Positions 7,637 to 15,024 of a stretch of 64,000 bases of DNA are shown one piece after another. The DNA comes from Fibrella rubiginis (GTDB lineage: Bacteria > Bacteroidota > Bacteroidia > Cytophagales > Spirosomataceae): contig NZ_JAFMYV010000014.1 of NCBI RefSeq assembly GCF_017353185.1, forward strand, positions 1-64,000, in the 5' to 3' direction. Under the pieces are notes generated by a model. It ran no database searches, had not been told where the DNA came from, and saw nothing but the letters and a program-made list of their open reading frames with translations. The position numbers and the translations under genes were made by a program. How positions within the stretch are numbered: position 1 is the first letter of the stretch; every line of letters begins with the position of its first letter.

Positions 7637-10060
7637 ATGCGCCTACTTAAAGCATTGCTGTCTACCGTCATTGCGGTTGCCCTTGTCTACGCCCTCAATC
7701 GAAGTTGGGGTGTTGTGCCTGCCCTTGGTTCGTTTATTAGCCCCTTTACGGGGTTCTGGCAAAATGCCGAAAAACCCGATCAGCTTCAGGCGCAGAGTCT
7801 GACCATTGGTGGCACCAAACAGCCCGTCGAGGTGCTGTTCGACAGCCTGCATATTCCCCACGTTTTCGCCCAAAATGACCACGACGCCTACTTTGCACAG
7901 GGCTACCTCACGGCTCGCGACCGGCTCTGGCAAATGGAATTTCAGACCCACGCCGCTGCTGGCCGGGTTGCTGAAATCGTAGGTGACCGTGCCACCGAAC
8001 TGGATCGCTACAACCGTCGCCTCGGTATGGGCTTCGCTGCCGAACAGTCGGTTAAGCTCATGATGGACGATCCGGCCATCCGTGAAACGCTCGAAGCGTA
8101 TTCGGCGGGGATCAACGCCTACATAAATCAGCTCAAGCCCGCGCAATATCCGCTGGAGTACAAGTTGTTAGGCTACGCGCCTGAGCCCTGGACACCTATT
8201 AAGTGCGCCTACTTCCTGAAGTATATGTCGGGTGTGCTGGCCCTGGGTGCCGACGACGTAGCGATGACCAATATTCTGGCAAAGTACGGTCCCGAAGTAA
8301 CCAATGACCTGTTTCCCAACTACCCAAAGCACGAAGACCCAATTATTCCGCCGGGTACGAAATGGGATTTCTTGCCCGTTTATTACCTGAAATCACCGTC
8401 GAACCCGGTGCCGGGCAAGAACGGCTTCGCCTTAAACTGGCCCCGTCATGACCCGGCCATCGGGTCGAATAACTGGGCTGTGGCCGCTACCAAATCGGCC
8501 ACAGGCTATCCTATTCTGGCCAACGACCCGCACCTGAATCTTAGCCTACCCTCTATCTGGTACCTGATTCAGTTGCACACCCCCACGCTCAACGTCATGG
8601 GCGCGTCGATGCCCGGATCGCCGGGGGTCATTGGCGGATTTAACCAGCACATTGCCTGGGGCGAAACCAACGTGGGGTCCGACGTGCTCGATTTCTACAA
8701 GATCAAGTTCAAAGACAATACCCGCCGCGAATACTGGCACGATAACAAGTGGAAGCCCGTAACCCGGCGCGTTGAGGTGGTCAAGATCAAGGGCAGGCCC
8801 GATCTGGTCGATACCGTGCTGTATACCCACCACGGACCGGTAATGTATGAGCCGGGGCAGAAGTCATTCGCCAAGAACTTTCCCGTGGGTTACGCCGTGC
8901 GGTGGGTGGCGCATGACCCGGCCAACGAACTAAAGTGCTTTTACCTGCTAAACCGGGCCAAAAATCACGCCGATTACCGCGAAGCCCTCACGTACTACGG
9001 TGCTCCGGCGCAGAACTTTGTCTTCGCCGACGTTAATAAAGACATCGCTATTGCGCCCAATGGCCGTTTTCCGTTGAAAAAGAAGCAGCAGGGTAAGTTT
9101 CTGCTCGACGGTACCGACCCCAACGACGACTGGCGGGCATACATCCCCGCCGACCAAAATCCACATGTCAAAAACCCACCGCGTGGCTTTGTCAGTTCAG
9201 CCAACCAATCGTCTACCGACCCTACGTATCCTTATTACCTGAACTGGCAGTTCGCCCCTCATGAGCGCGGTTCACGCATCAATCAGCGGCTCACGGCCAT
9301 GCAACGCGCCACCGTTGACAGCATTCGGAACTTGCAGTTCGACACCTATAACATACGGGCTGCCGAACTGCTGCCGAAATTGCTTAGCCACTTGCAGTCG
9401 GGTAACCTGTCGGCGGCGCAGAAACAGGCACTGAACACACTGCAACAGTGGACCTATAACCAAACGACTGCCGAACTTGGTCCAACCATTTTTGTGGAAT
9501 GGGAAAAGCGGTTTATGGAGGCTTTGTGGGGCGATGAGTTACCCGATTCTGACTCGTTGCCCCTACGCAAACCCAGCGCTGATCGCACCATTCGCCTGCT
9601 CGAAGAAAACCCCAATGCCCGCTGGTTCGACGATGTACGTACCCCCGTTAAAGAAACCGTTGCCGACATTGTAACCCAGAGTTTCCGCGCCACCGTCGAC
9701 ACGCTCACTAAGCGCCATGGACCACAAGGAGCAGGCTGGCAATGGGCCACTACCAAGGCTACTAAAATCAGCCACCTGGCCCGCCTCGATGCGCTTAGTG
9801 CGCTTAATGTGCAGGTTGGGGGAGGGGCCACTGTAGTCAATGCCATTACCAGCCGTACCGGTCCTTCGTGGCGTCTGGTGGTTGAGCTGGGGCCAATGCC
9901 TACAGGCTACGCTGCCCTGCCTGGCGGACAGTCGGGTAATCCGGGTAGCCATTATTACCTAAATATGCTGGAAACCTGGCGAAAAGGGCAACTTACTAAG
10001 CTACAGTATCTTACCTCACCGCAGGCACCTGGTACCTACGTACGGTGGAAATTAAACTAA
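7637..10060 (+). CDS. Penicillin acylase family protein (Ntn hydrolase)
   Basis: An 807-residue exported amidase of the penicillin/acyl-homoserine-lactone acylase family. These proteins are made as one precursor that cuts itself into alpha and beta chains, exposing an N-terminal serine nucleophile. Here the cleavage site is seen as IGSNNW, with the nucleophile at S277. The N-terminus (7-22) is a hydrophobic anchor or signal. The alpha-chain signature FAQNDHDAYFAQGYLTARDRLWQMEF is typical. The beta chain contains NDPHL and, later, FVSSANQ. It probably acts in the periplasm on N-acyl amides; whether on signals, lipids or peptides is unknown. The start is the ATG at 7637. A small membrane protein gene follows four bases downstream. 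Confidence 0.93.
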   Translation: MRLLKALLSTVIAVALVYALNRSWGVVPALGSFISPFTGFWQNAEKPDQLQAQSLTIGGTKQPVEVLFDSLHIPHVFAQNDHDAYFAQGYLTARDRLWQMEFQTHAAAGRVAEIVGDRATELDRYNRRLGMGFAAEQSVKLMMDDPAIRETLEAYSAGINAYINQLKPAQYPLEYKLLGYAPEPWTPIKCAYFLKYMSGVLALGADDVAMTNILAKYGPEVTNDLFPNYPKHEDPIIPPGTKWDFLPVYYLKSPSNPVPGKNGFALNWPRHDPAIGSNNWAVAATKSATGYPILANDPHLNLSLPSIWYLIQLHTPTLNVMGASMPGSPGVIGGFNQHIAWGETNVGSDVLDFYKIKFKDNTRREYWHDNKWKPVTRRVEVVKIKGRPDLVDTVLYTHHGPVMYEPGQKSFAKNFPVGYAVRWVAHDPANELKCFYLLNRAKNHADYREALTYYGAPAQNFVFADVNKDIAIAPNGRFPLKKKQQGKFLLDGTDPNDDWRAYIPADQNPHVKNPPRGFVSSANQSSTDPTYPYYLNWQFAPHERGSRINQRLTAMQRATVDSIRNLQFDTYNIRAAELLPKLLSHLQSGNLSAAQKQALNTLQQWTYNQTTAELGPTIFVEWEKRFMEALWGDELPDSDSLPLRKPSADRTIRLLEENPNARWFDDVRTPVKETVADIVTQSFRATVDTLTKRHGPQGAGWQWATTKATKISHLARLDALSALNVQVGGGATVVNAITSRTGPSWRLVVELGPMPTGYAALPGGQSGNPGSHYYLNMLETWRKGQLTKLQYLTSPQAPGTYVRWKLN

Positions 10061-10064
10061 CCCT

Positions 10065-10424
10065 ATGATCTCGATTTTATTAATCGCCCTGCTTAGCGCG
10101 GTGGCTCAACTGGTGTTGCCCTGGTGGAGTATTGCCCTCGTGGCTTTTGCATTTTGCTTTGGTCGTCCGCAGGGTAGTGGCCGGGCGTTTCTATACAGTT
10201 TCGTGGGTGTTGCGCTGGTCTGGTTTGGTTATGCGATACTGCAGCATAGTCAAACCAATGGTATACTTACCAGCCGCATCAGTGAAGTGCTGAAGTTGCC
10301 CGCCAATCCAATCTTTCTACTGGTCATCACACCGCTGGTAGGTGGCCTGGTGGCCGGCTTGGCGGGTCTGGCGGGCTACTTCACCCGGCAGGCTCTGATG
10401 CCGACCGTAACCGTAAAGTCGTAG
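10065..10424 (+). CDS. Small integral membrane protein of unknown function
   Basis: 119 residues with three or four hydrophobic segments (about 3-17, 20-33, 45-60 and 83-108), the last rich in glycine (VGGLVAGLAGLAGYF). I do not recognise a family. It starts four bases after the penicillin acylase gene and runs almost directly into the OmpH-like gene, so it is probably in the same transcript. It reads as a real gene: the codon use resembles its neighbours and the spacing is tight. Confidence 0.7.
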   Translation: MISILLIALLSAVAQLVLPWWSIALVAFAFCFGRPQGSGRAFLYSFVGVALVWFGYAILQHSQTNGILTSRISEVLKLPANPIFLLVITPLVGGLVAGLAGLAGYFTRQALMPTVTVKS

Positions 10425-10429
10425 CTTTG
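10422..10429 (+). promoter_or_regulatory. -7 box TAGCTTTG over the stop codon of the preceding gene
   Basis: TAGCTTTG matches TAnnTTTG and includes the TAG stop of the small membrane protein. If used, it would rule out the TTG at 10427 as start of the next gene and favour GTG at 10460. No TTG is seen 19 bases upstream. Confidence 0.35.
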
Positions 10430-10459
10430 TTACAAAATCAATCAATAACCAAGTTTCTC

Positions 10460-11059
10460 GTGAAGAATGCATCCCTGGCGATCAACGCCGTCCTGGCCGT
10501 CGCCGTTGCCGTATTGTACTACCTCCATTTTAAGAGTGCTACCCCCGCCGAGCCTACCAAAGCTGCCCCAACCGTGATTGAAGGCCGCAAAGTGGTGTAT
10601 GTAAATGTCGATTCGTTAGTGACGAATTATGAGTATTTCAAAGACACCCGGAAGGTATTGGAGAGTAAGGAGTTCCAGTTGCAAAACGATCTGCAAAACC
10701 GTGCCCGGTCACTGCAGAACGAAGCCGCGTTTTTTCAACAGCGTGCTCAAACCATGACAATGGAACAGGGCCGCGCCACGGAGGCGTCGTTGCAAAAGAA
10801 ACAGCAGGACCTGATGGCTTACCGCGAACGTGCTGCTCAGGGACTGGCAGTTGAGAAAGCCAAAGAAGAAGAGGCGCTCTACAACCAAATCTTCGATTAC
10901 CTCAAGAAAGCAAATGCGCAGAATAAATACGAGTTTGTGCTGGGCTATCAGAAAGGCGGTAGTATCCTCTATGCTGATGGCGGCAATGATGTCACTAAAC
11001 GTGTCATTGATGGTTTGAACAAAGCCTACAAAGAGAAACAGGCTGCTACCAAGAAATAA
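10460..11059 (+). CDS. OmpH/Skp-like periplasmic chaperone
   Basis: 199 residues from the GTG at 10460 (KNASLAINAVLAVAVAVLYYLHF). The open frame could also begin at TTG 10427, but the later start gives a normal short basic N-terminus before the single hydrophobic anchor. After the anchor comes the OmpH signature VVYVNVDSLVTNYEYFKD, a long charged coiled coil (about 75-150, with LQNRARSLQNEAAFFQQRAQ and YRERAAQGLAVEKAKEEE), and a C-terminal beta part ending in VTKRVIDGLNKAYKEK. Skp-like proteins hold unfolded outer-membrane proteins in the periplasm. A terminator hairpin at 11083 ends the transcript. Confidence 0.85.
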   Translation: MKNASLAINAVLAVAVAVLYYLHFKSATPAEPTKAAPTVIEGRKVVYVNVDSLVTNYEYFKDTRKVLESKEFQLQNDLQNRARSLQNEAAFFQQRAQTMTMEQGRATEASLQKKQQDLMAYRERAAQGLAVEKAKEEEALYNQIFDYLKKANAQNKYEFVLGYQKGGSILYADGGNDVTKRVIDGLNKAYKEKQAATKK

Positions 11060-11082
11060 TCGTGCCAAAGCCATTCGAGAAG

Positions 11083-11112
11083 AAGCCAGCCTATAGATAA
11101 GCTGGCTTTTTC
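11083..11112 (+). terminator. Terminator after the OmpH-like gene
   Basis: AAGCCAGC at 11083-11090 pairs with GCTGGCTT at 11101-11108 across a 10-base loop, followed by a run of T. It is a standard intrinsic terminator. Confidence 0.85.
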
Positions 11113-11447
11113 TGTTGGCACACTATTTGCGGTAGTGAGCTTATTGAATTAAGCAGTAACTAAAAGTCTTCATTGCTCACCGGAAGGTTATTTTTTTGAT
11201 GATTTTACTGCGCACCCGCCCTTACTAGCACGGTTAGGCACTGTTTTTGCCCATTATTTGGTGCCTCACGATGTTAGATGAGTTAACCACTCAACTTTCG
11301 TCGTCAACATCGCTCTGACTGGTCAATGCCGTATTGGGTCCTGAGGCTGTGGCTTCAATGCCATAAACAAGCGCAAGTTTGTTTATGAAACGTTGGCCAG
11401 TTAGGCGACTCTCCAATCGAATAGTCTGTTTATTGATTAACTTCCAG
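11113..11447 (+). other. Hairpin-rich gene-free region before smpB, possible sRNA
   Basis: No convincing reading frame is found in this stretch. It holds several inverted repeats: AGGCAC at about 11236 with GTGCCT at about 11261; CGATGTT at about 11269 with AACATCG at about 11306; and CATAAACAA at 11362-11370 with TTGTTTATG at 11379-11387. It ends in an intrinsic terminator at 11448. Structure plus terminator without an ORF is what an independent small RNA would look like, but I see no promoter with correct spacing and recognise no known RNA family; tmRNA signatures are absent. Confidence 0.4.
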
Positions 11448-11474
11448 AACCCTGGCCCTCCGGCTGGGGTTTTT
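11448..11474 (+). terminator. Intrinsic terminator in the gap before smpB
   Basis: AACCCTGGCC (11448-11457) pairs along its full length, with two G-T pairs, to GGCTGGGGTT (11462-11471) across a 4-base loop, followed by T residues. No protein gene lies just upstream, so whatever it ends is not a recognised CDS. Confidence 0.75.
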
Positions 11475-11537
11475 GTTTATACAGCCTATCTCGCTCGTAC
11501 GACCGAGCACCTCGGTAGGCAGTTATTACCCTTAATG

Positions 11538-11545
11538 TACTTTTG
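11538..11545 (+). promoter_or_regulatory. -7 box TACTTTTG directly before smpB
   Basis: TACTTTTG fits TAnnTTTG and ends three bases before the ATG at 11549, which would give a leaderless smpB mRNA. The -33 half is not seen at the expected place. Confidence 0.4.
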
Positions 11546-11548
11546 AAA

Positions 11549-12016
11549 ATGGCTTCAGCCTCTATTGTTAAGCAAGTCGATATTCGTAATCGGCGGGCCT
11601 CTTTTGAATACGCGTTCGTAGACACGTTCACCGCCGGTCTGGTGCTGACCGGCACGGAAATAAAATCGATTCGTCAGGGAAAAGTGAATCTGCAGGATGC
11701 CTACTGCTTATTTCTAGGTTCGGAACTGTACATCCGGCAAATGAGTATATCTACGTATACAGAGGGCACCTACAACAACCATGACCCGCTACGTGATCGA
11801 AAGCTGTTGTTAACAAAGCGCGAACTACGCCGGTTAACAGAGAATCTGAAAGATCAGGGCCTCACCATTGTGCCTATCCGCCTGTACACTAACCCGCGTG
11901 GATTTGCCAAGATCGACATCGCACTGGCTAAGGGTAAGAAACTGTATGACAAACGCGACAGCATTAAGGAACGGGATGCAACGCGGTCTATGCAACGCGG
12001 TCAATACGAGGACTAA
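11549..12016 (+). CDS. smpB: SsrA-binding protein SmpB
   Basis: 155 residues. SmpB binds tmRNA and brings it to stalled ribosomes for trans-translation and tagging of the unfinished peptide. The signature is clear: NRRASFEYAFVDTFTAGLVLTGTEIKSIRQGKVNLQDAYC (about 12-51), the conserved HDPLRDRKLLL, and the basic C-terminal tail with KKLYDKRDSIKERD that inserts in the mRNA channel. The ATG at 11549 is used; an in-frame TTG two codons earlier overlaps the promoter-like box. The tmRNA gene itself is not in the window. An HNH nuclease gene follows after 100 bases. Confidence 0.97.
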   Translation: MASASIVKQVDIRNRRASFEYAFVDTFTAGLVLTGTEIKSIRQGKVNLQDAYCLFLGSELYIRQMSISTYTEGTYNNHDPLRDRKLLLTKRELRRLTENLKDQGLTIVPIRLYTNPRGFAKIDIALAKGKKLYDKRDSIKERDATRSMQRGQYED

Positions 12017-12116
12017 AGCCGCCTGACAAGGTTGACTTTCAAGCGCGTTTGGCTGGCTTGTGGAAATGTTGAAAAGTGAGTAAATTGCTACGAAACAGAG
12101 GACCTACAACCACTAT

Positions 12117-12635
12117 ATGGGCAGGAAAGTATTAGTCTTAAATCAAGATTACAGTGCACTGAGCATCTGTTCTGTTCCTAAAGCATTTTTGCTGGTTTAC
12201 CTGAGCAAAGCAGAACTGGTGGCCGAAGCCGAAGCACTCGCCCTTCGGACAATCGACAAAGAGTACCCAATGCCAACTGTTATCCGGCTACATCGCTACG
12301 TTCATTTGCCTTACAAAGGCGTCATGCTTACCCGGCAGAATGTCTTCAAACGAGATGGACACCATTGTCAGTATTGCGGCACGACTGATGATCTCACCCT
12401 CGATCACGTAATGCCTAAATCGCGTGGCGGCAAAACAAACTGGGATAACCTGCTCACCGCCTGCAAACGCTGCAATTCGCGTAAAGGAGATTTCACTCCG
12501 GAAGAGGCAAACATGAAAATGCGGCACAAACCATTTAAGCCTTCGTTTATCGTATTCCTTCGAGAATTTTCTGGTGTACTCGATGATAGCTGGATGCCGT
12601 TTCTGACCACCAAACGAGAACGAATCTACGATTAA
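12117..12635 (+). CDS. HNH endonuclease family protein
   Basis: 172 residues with an HNH fold: zinc-binding CQYC (84, 87) and CKRC (116, 119), the LDHVMPKSRGG motif (D96, H97) and the WDN and CNSRKG positions that complete the active site. The N-terminal 70 residues (VLVLNQDYSALSICSVPKAFLLVYLSKAELV) form the domain that goes with this single-copy HNH protein found throughout Bacteroidota and many other bacteria. It is chromosomal and not linked to phage or restriction genes here, so a housekeeping DNA or RNA processing role seems likelier than defence; that is inference. Confidence 0.9.
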   Translation: MGRKVLVLNQDYSALSICSVPKAFLLVYLSKAELVAEAEALALRTIDKEYPMPTVIRLHRYVHLPYKGVMLTRQNVFKRDGHHCQYCGTTDDLTLDHVMPKSRGGKTNWDNLLTACKRCNSRKGDFTPEEANMKMRHKPFKPSFIVFLREFSGVLDDSWMPFLTTKRERIYD

Positions 12636-12641
12636 CCTCCC

Positions 12642-12670
12642 GCCCCGGCCCAAGTGCCGGGCTTTTTTTT
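12642..12670 (+). terminator. Terminator after the HNH gene
   Basis: A CCCGGC/GCCGGG stem (12644-12649 with 12656-12661) is followed by eight T residues at 12663-12670. Confidence 0.85.
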
Positions 12671-12683
12671 GCCACACAATTGC

Positions 12684-12691
12684 TATCTTTG
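12684..12691 (+). promoter_or_regulatory. -7 promoter box TATCTTTG of rpsA
   Basis: TATCTTTG matches TAnnTTTG and is followed by GCAG as often seen in this phylum. It lies 128 bases upstream of the S1 start. The -33 side falls in the T-tract of the preceding terminator and has no exact TTG at 19 bases. Confidence 0.6.
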
Positions 12692-12774
12692 CAGTCCTTT
12701 TTGTAAAGGAGGCCTTCAGTGACCGGCATAGTTACTAAAAGCCTATTCATTTTTAACCTAAAGTCTATTTGTCA

Positions 12775-12805
12775 TGACCCGGCAGGTGGATGTATGAGTG
12801 GGTCA
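12775..12805 (+). promoter_or_regulatory. Hairpin in the rpsA leader
   Basis: TGACCC at 12775-12780 can pair with GGGTCA at 12800-12805, 14 bases before the rpsA start codon. S1 controls its own translation through its leader in other bacteria, so a regulatory role is possible, but a 6-bp stem is weak evidence. Confidence 0.3.
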
Positions 12806-12819
12806 GGTAAAACTATTTT

Positions 12820-14625
12820 ATGAGCAAATCGCAGCAGACTGCAAACTTGCCCGAATTTGATTGGGATCGGGCAGACAACAAAGGGTTCGGTAGCGGCTAT
12901 TCCGCCGCAGAGCGGGAGAGCATGGAGCAGATGTACGATGGTACACTGACCGAAGTAAATGAGAAGGATGTTGTGTTAGGAACGGTTGTAGGGATTACAG
13001 ACCGCGAAATCCTGCTTAACATCGGCTTTAAATCGGACGGCCTGGTGCCCTCATCCGAATTCCGGGATCTGCCTGACCTGAAAGTTGGCGATCAGGTCGA
13101 CGTGTACGTTGAAAATCAGGAAGACCCCAACGGGCAACTGGTGCTGTCGCGCAAGAAAGCCAAAGTAATTACTGCCTGGAAAAATATCCAGAAAGCCCTC
13201 GACGACGATCTGGTCATTGACGGATTCGTGAAGCGTCGTACCAAAGGTGGTCTGATCGTTGACATCTATGGTGTCGAAGCCTTCCTGCCCGGTTCGCAAA
13301 TTGATGTGAAGCCTATCCGTGACTTCGACATCTATGTGGGCAAGAAGATGGAAGTGAAAGTGGTGAAAATCAACTACGCCAATGACAACGTAGTAGTTTC
13401 GCACAAAGTCCTGATCGAAAAAGATCTGGAGGCACAACGCGCGCAGATCCTGAACAACCTCGAAAAAGGGCAGGTGCTGGAAGGCGTGATCAAAAACATG
13501 ACCAATTTCGGTGTATTCATCGACCTGGGTGGTGTAGATGGTCTGTTGCACATTACCGATATCTCGTGGGGCCGTATCAGCCACCCGTCAGAAGTGCTCA
13601 ACCTCGATCAGCGTGTAAACGTGGTGGTGTTGGATTTCGACGAAGAGAAGAAGCGTATTTCGCTGGGCATGAAGCAACTTCAGGCTCACCCTTGGGATGC
13701 TCTCACCGAAGACATTCAGGTTGGCTCACGTGTGAAAGGCCGCATTGTGAACGTTGCCGATTACGGTGCTTTCCTCGAAATCATGCCGGGTGTAGAAGGT
13801 CTGATCCACGTATCGGAAATGTCATGGTCGCAGCACCTGCGTAATCCACAGGAATTTTTGAAAGTGGGCGACGAAGTGGAAGCAGTGGTGTTGACACTCG
13901 ACCGTCAGGACCGGAAAATGTCATTGGGCATTAAGCAACTCTCGGCTGACCCCTGGACGCGCCCAGACCTGACCACTAAATATGCGGTAGGTAGTCGCCA
14001 TACGGGTATTGTACGTAACCTGACCAACTTTGGTCTGTTCCTTGAACTGGAAGAGGGCATCGACGGTCTGGTACACGTGTCAGATTTGTCATGGACCAAG
14101 AAGATCAAGCACCCATCAGACTTCACCAAAGCAGGTGAAAACCTCGACGTGGTTGTGCTTGAGCTGGACGTTGACAACCGTCGTTTGGCTTTAGGCCACA
14201 AGCAGCTTGAGGAAAATCCATGGGATACGTTTGAAGATACCTTTACCGTTGGTTCTGTTCACCGTTGCACTGTCTTGTCGAAAAACGACAAGATGGCCAC
14301 GCTGGAACTACCTTACGGTATCGAGGGCTTCTGTACTCTGCGGAACCTGGCTAAGGAAGACGGCACGTTTGCCGAAGTGGGCGAATCACTTGACTTCCGC
14401 GTAACTGAGTTCTCAAAAGAAGACAAGCGGATTATGCTGTCGCACACTCGTACCTGGCAGGAGAGAAGCGAGCCTGCATCGGCCAACAAAGAAGCAAAGC
14501 CAAAAGCAGCTAAAACTGACAAAGCTCCTGCTGCTCCGGCCGCACAGGGTGATCAGCGTGGTGCTACCCTTGGTGATCTCGATGCGCTGGCCGCGTTGAA
14601 AGAGCAGATGGAAGGCCGCAATTAA
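12820..14625 (+). CDS. rpsA: 30S ribosomal protein S1
   Basis: 601 residues with six S1 (OB-fold) domains, recognisable by the repeated GxVxxxxxxGxFxxLxxGxxGLxHxSxxSW pattern. The third to fifth are the most canonical (GVIKNMTNFGVFIDL, GRIVNVADYGAFLEI, GIVRNLTNFGLFLEL), while the first two and the last are divergent, as usual. S1 helps bind mRNA to the 30S subunit, which matters in a phylum that mostly lacks Shine-Dalgarno sequences. The C-terminus is a Lys/Ala-rich linker followed by a short LGDLDALAALKEQME helix seen in Bacteroidota S1. Monocistronic, with its own promoter box and terminator. Confidence 0.97.
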   Translation: MSKSQQTANLPEFDWDRADNKGFGSGYSAAERESMEQMYDGTLTEVNEKDVVLGTVVGITDREILLNIGFKSDGLVPSSEFRDLPDLKVGDQVDVYVENQEDPNGQLVLSRKKAKVITAWKNIQKALDDDLVIDGFVKRRTKGGLIVDIYGVEAFLPGSQIDVKPIRDFDIYVGKKMEVKVVKINYANDNVVVSHKVLIEKDLEAQRAQILNNLEKGQVLEGVIKNMTNFGVFIDLGGVDGLLHITDISWGRISHPSEVLNLDQRVNVVVLDFDEEKKRISLGMKQLQAHPWDALTEDIQVGSRVKGRIVNVADYGAFLEIMPGVEGLIHVSEMSWSQHLRNPQEFLKVGDEVEAVVLTLDRQDRKMSLGIKQLSADPWTRPDLTTKYAVGSRHTGIVRNLTNFGLFLELEEGIDGLVHVSDLSWTKKIKHPSDFTKAGENLDVVVLELDVDNRRLALGHKQLEENPWDTFEDTFTVGSVHRCTVLSKNDKMATLELPYGIEGFCTLRNLAKEDGTFAEVGESLDFRVTEFSKEDKRIMLSHTRTWQERSEPASANKEAKPKAAKTDKAPAAPAAQGDQRGATLGDLDALAALKEQMEGRN

Positions 14626-14660
14626 GTTGCTGAAGCTTACATATAAGCGAATTTGATAGG

Positions 14661-14694
14661 AGCGTTTCCCGGCATAAAGTTGGGAAACGCTTTT
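14661..14694 (+). terminator. rpsA terminator
   Basis: AGCGTTTCCC (14661-14670) pairs perfectly with GGGAAACGCT (14682-14691), followed by T residues. The T-tract also supplies the -33 TTG of the next promoter. Confidence 0.92.
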
Positions 14695-14722
14695 GTCGTT
14701 AAGGGGTAATGGACTACCTTTG
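14693..14722 (+). promoter_or_regulatory. Bacteroidota-type promoter of tRNA-Cys
   Basis: TTG at 14693-14695, a 19-base spacer and TACCTTTG at 14715-14722 match the -33/-7 consensus exactly. The tRNA begins 14 bases after the box. Confidence 0.85.
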
Positions 14723-14736
14723 TCCTGTTAACGAAA

Positions 14737-14807
14737 GGTTCCGTGGCCGAGTGGCTAGGCTCAGCTCTGCAAAAGCTGCTACAGCGGTTCGAATCCGCTC
14801 GGAACCT
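14737..14807 (+). tRNA. tRNA-Cys (anticodon GCA)
   Basis: 71 bases forming a full cloverleaf: the acceptor GGTTCCG pairs with CGGAACC, the anticodon stem CAGCT/AGCTG encloses the loop CTGCAAA with anticodon GCA, and the T arm is AGCGG-TTCGAAT-CCGCT. The discriminator is T. CCA is not encoded (CCC follows), so it must be added by the nucleotidyltransferase. Confidence 0.96.
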
Positions 14808-14820
14808 CCCTGTTTTCAGA

Positions 14821-14858
14821 AGCCGTCATCGTCTGTTTTGCGATGGCGGCTCTTTTTT
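14821..14858 (+). terminator. Terminator after tRNA-Cys
   Basis: AGCCGTCATCG (14821-14831) pairs with CGATGGCGGCT (14841-14851) and is followed by a T run. Confidence 0.9.
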
Positions 14859-14967
14859 TAGATAAAATTCCGGGAACTTTTTAGCCTATTACAAGTCGAT
14901 ATTGTTTACTACCCAAGTAGGCTATAGCCAAAACAAAAACCCCTTTAAAATAGCTTTGAAGCGGCTT

Positions 14968-14997
14968 TTGTATTGTGGCAATCGTGGCTTACTTTTG
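14968..14997 (+). promoter_or_regulatory. Promoter of the act-cox respiratory operon
   Basis: TTG at 14968-14970, 19 bases, then TACTTTTG at 14990-14997 match the -33/-7 consensus perfectly. Transcription would start near 15004, so the in-frame ATG at 14902 cannot be the start of actA; the ATG at 15025 is the first available. A second TAGCTTTG at 14951 lacks a -33 partner. Confidence 0.85.
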
Positions 14998-15024
14998 TGG
15001 GCCAATGCTTTACGGAGGCACATC

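Noticed and set aside
11060..11548. tmRNA gene beside smpB
   Set aside because: No tRNA-Ala-like ends, no T-loop TTCGAATC and no tag frame are found.
13051..13584. 177-residue minus-strand frame inside rpsA
   Set aside because: Shadow of the S1 repeat-coding sequence.
14902..15024. N-terminal extension of actA to the ATG at 14902
   Set aside because: It would place the start upstream of a perfect promoter and adds 41 residues unlike a signal peptide.
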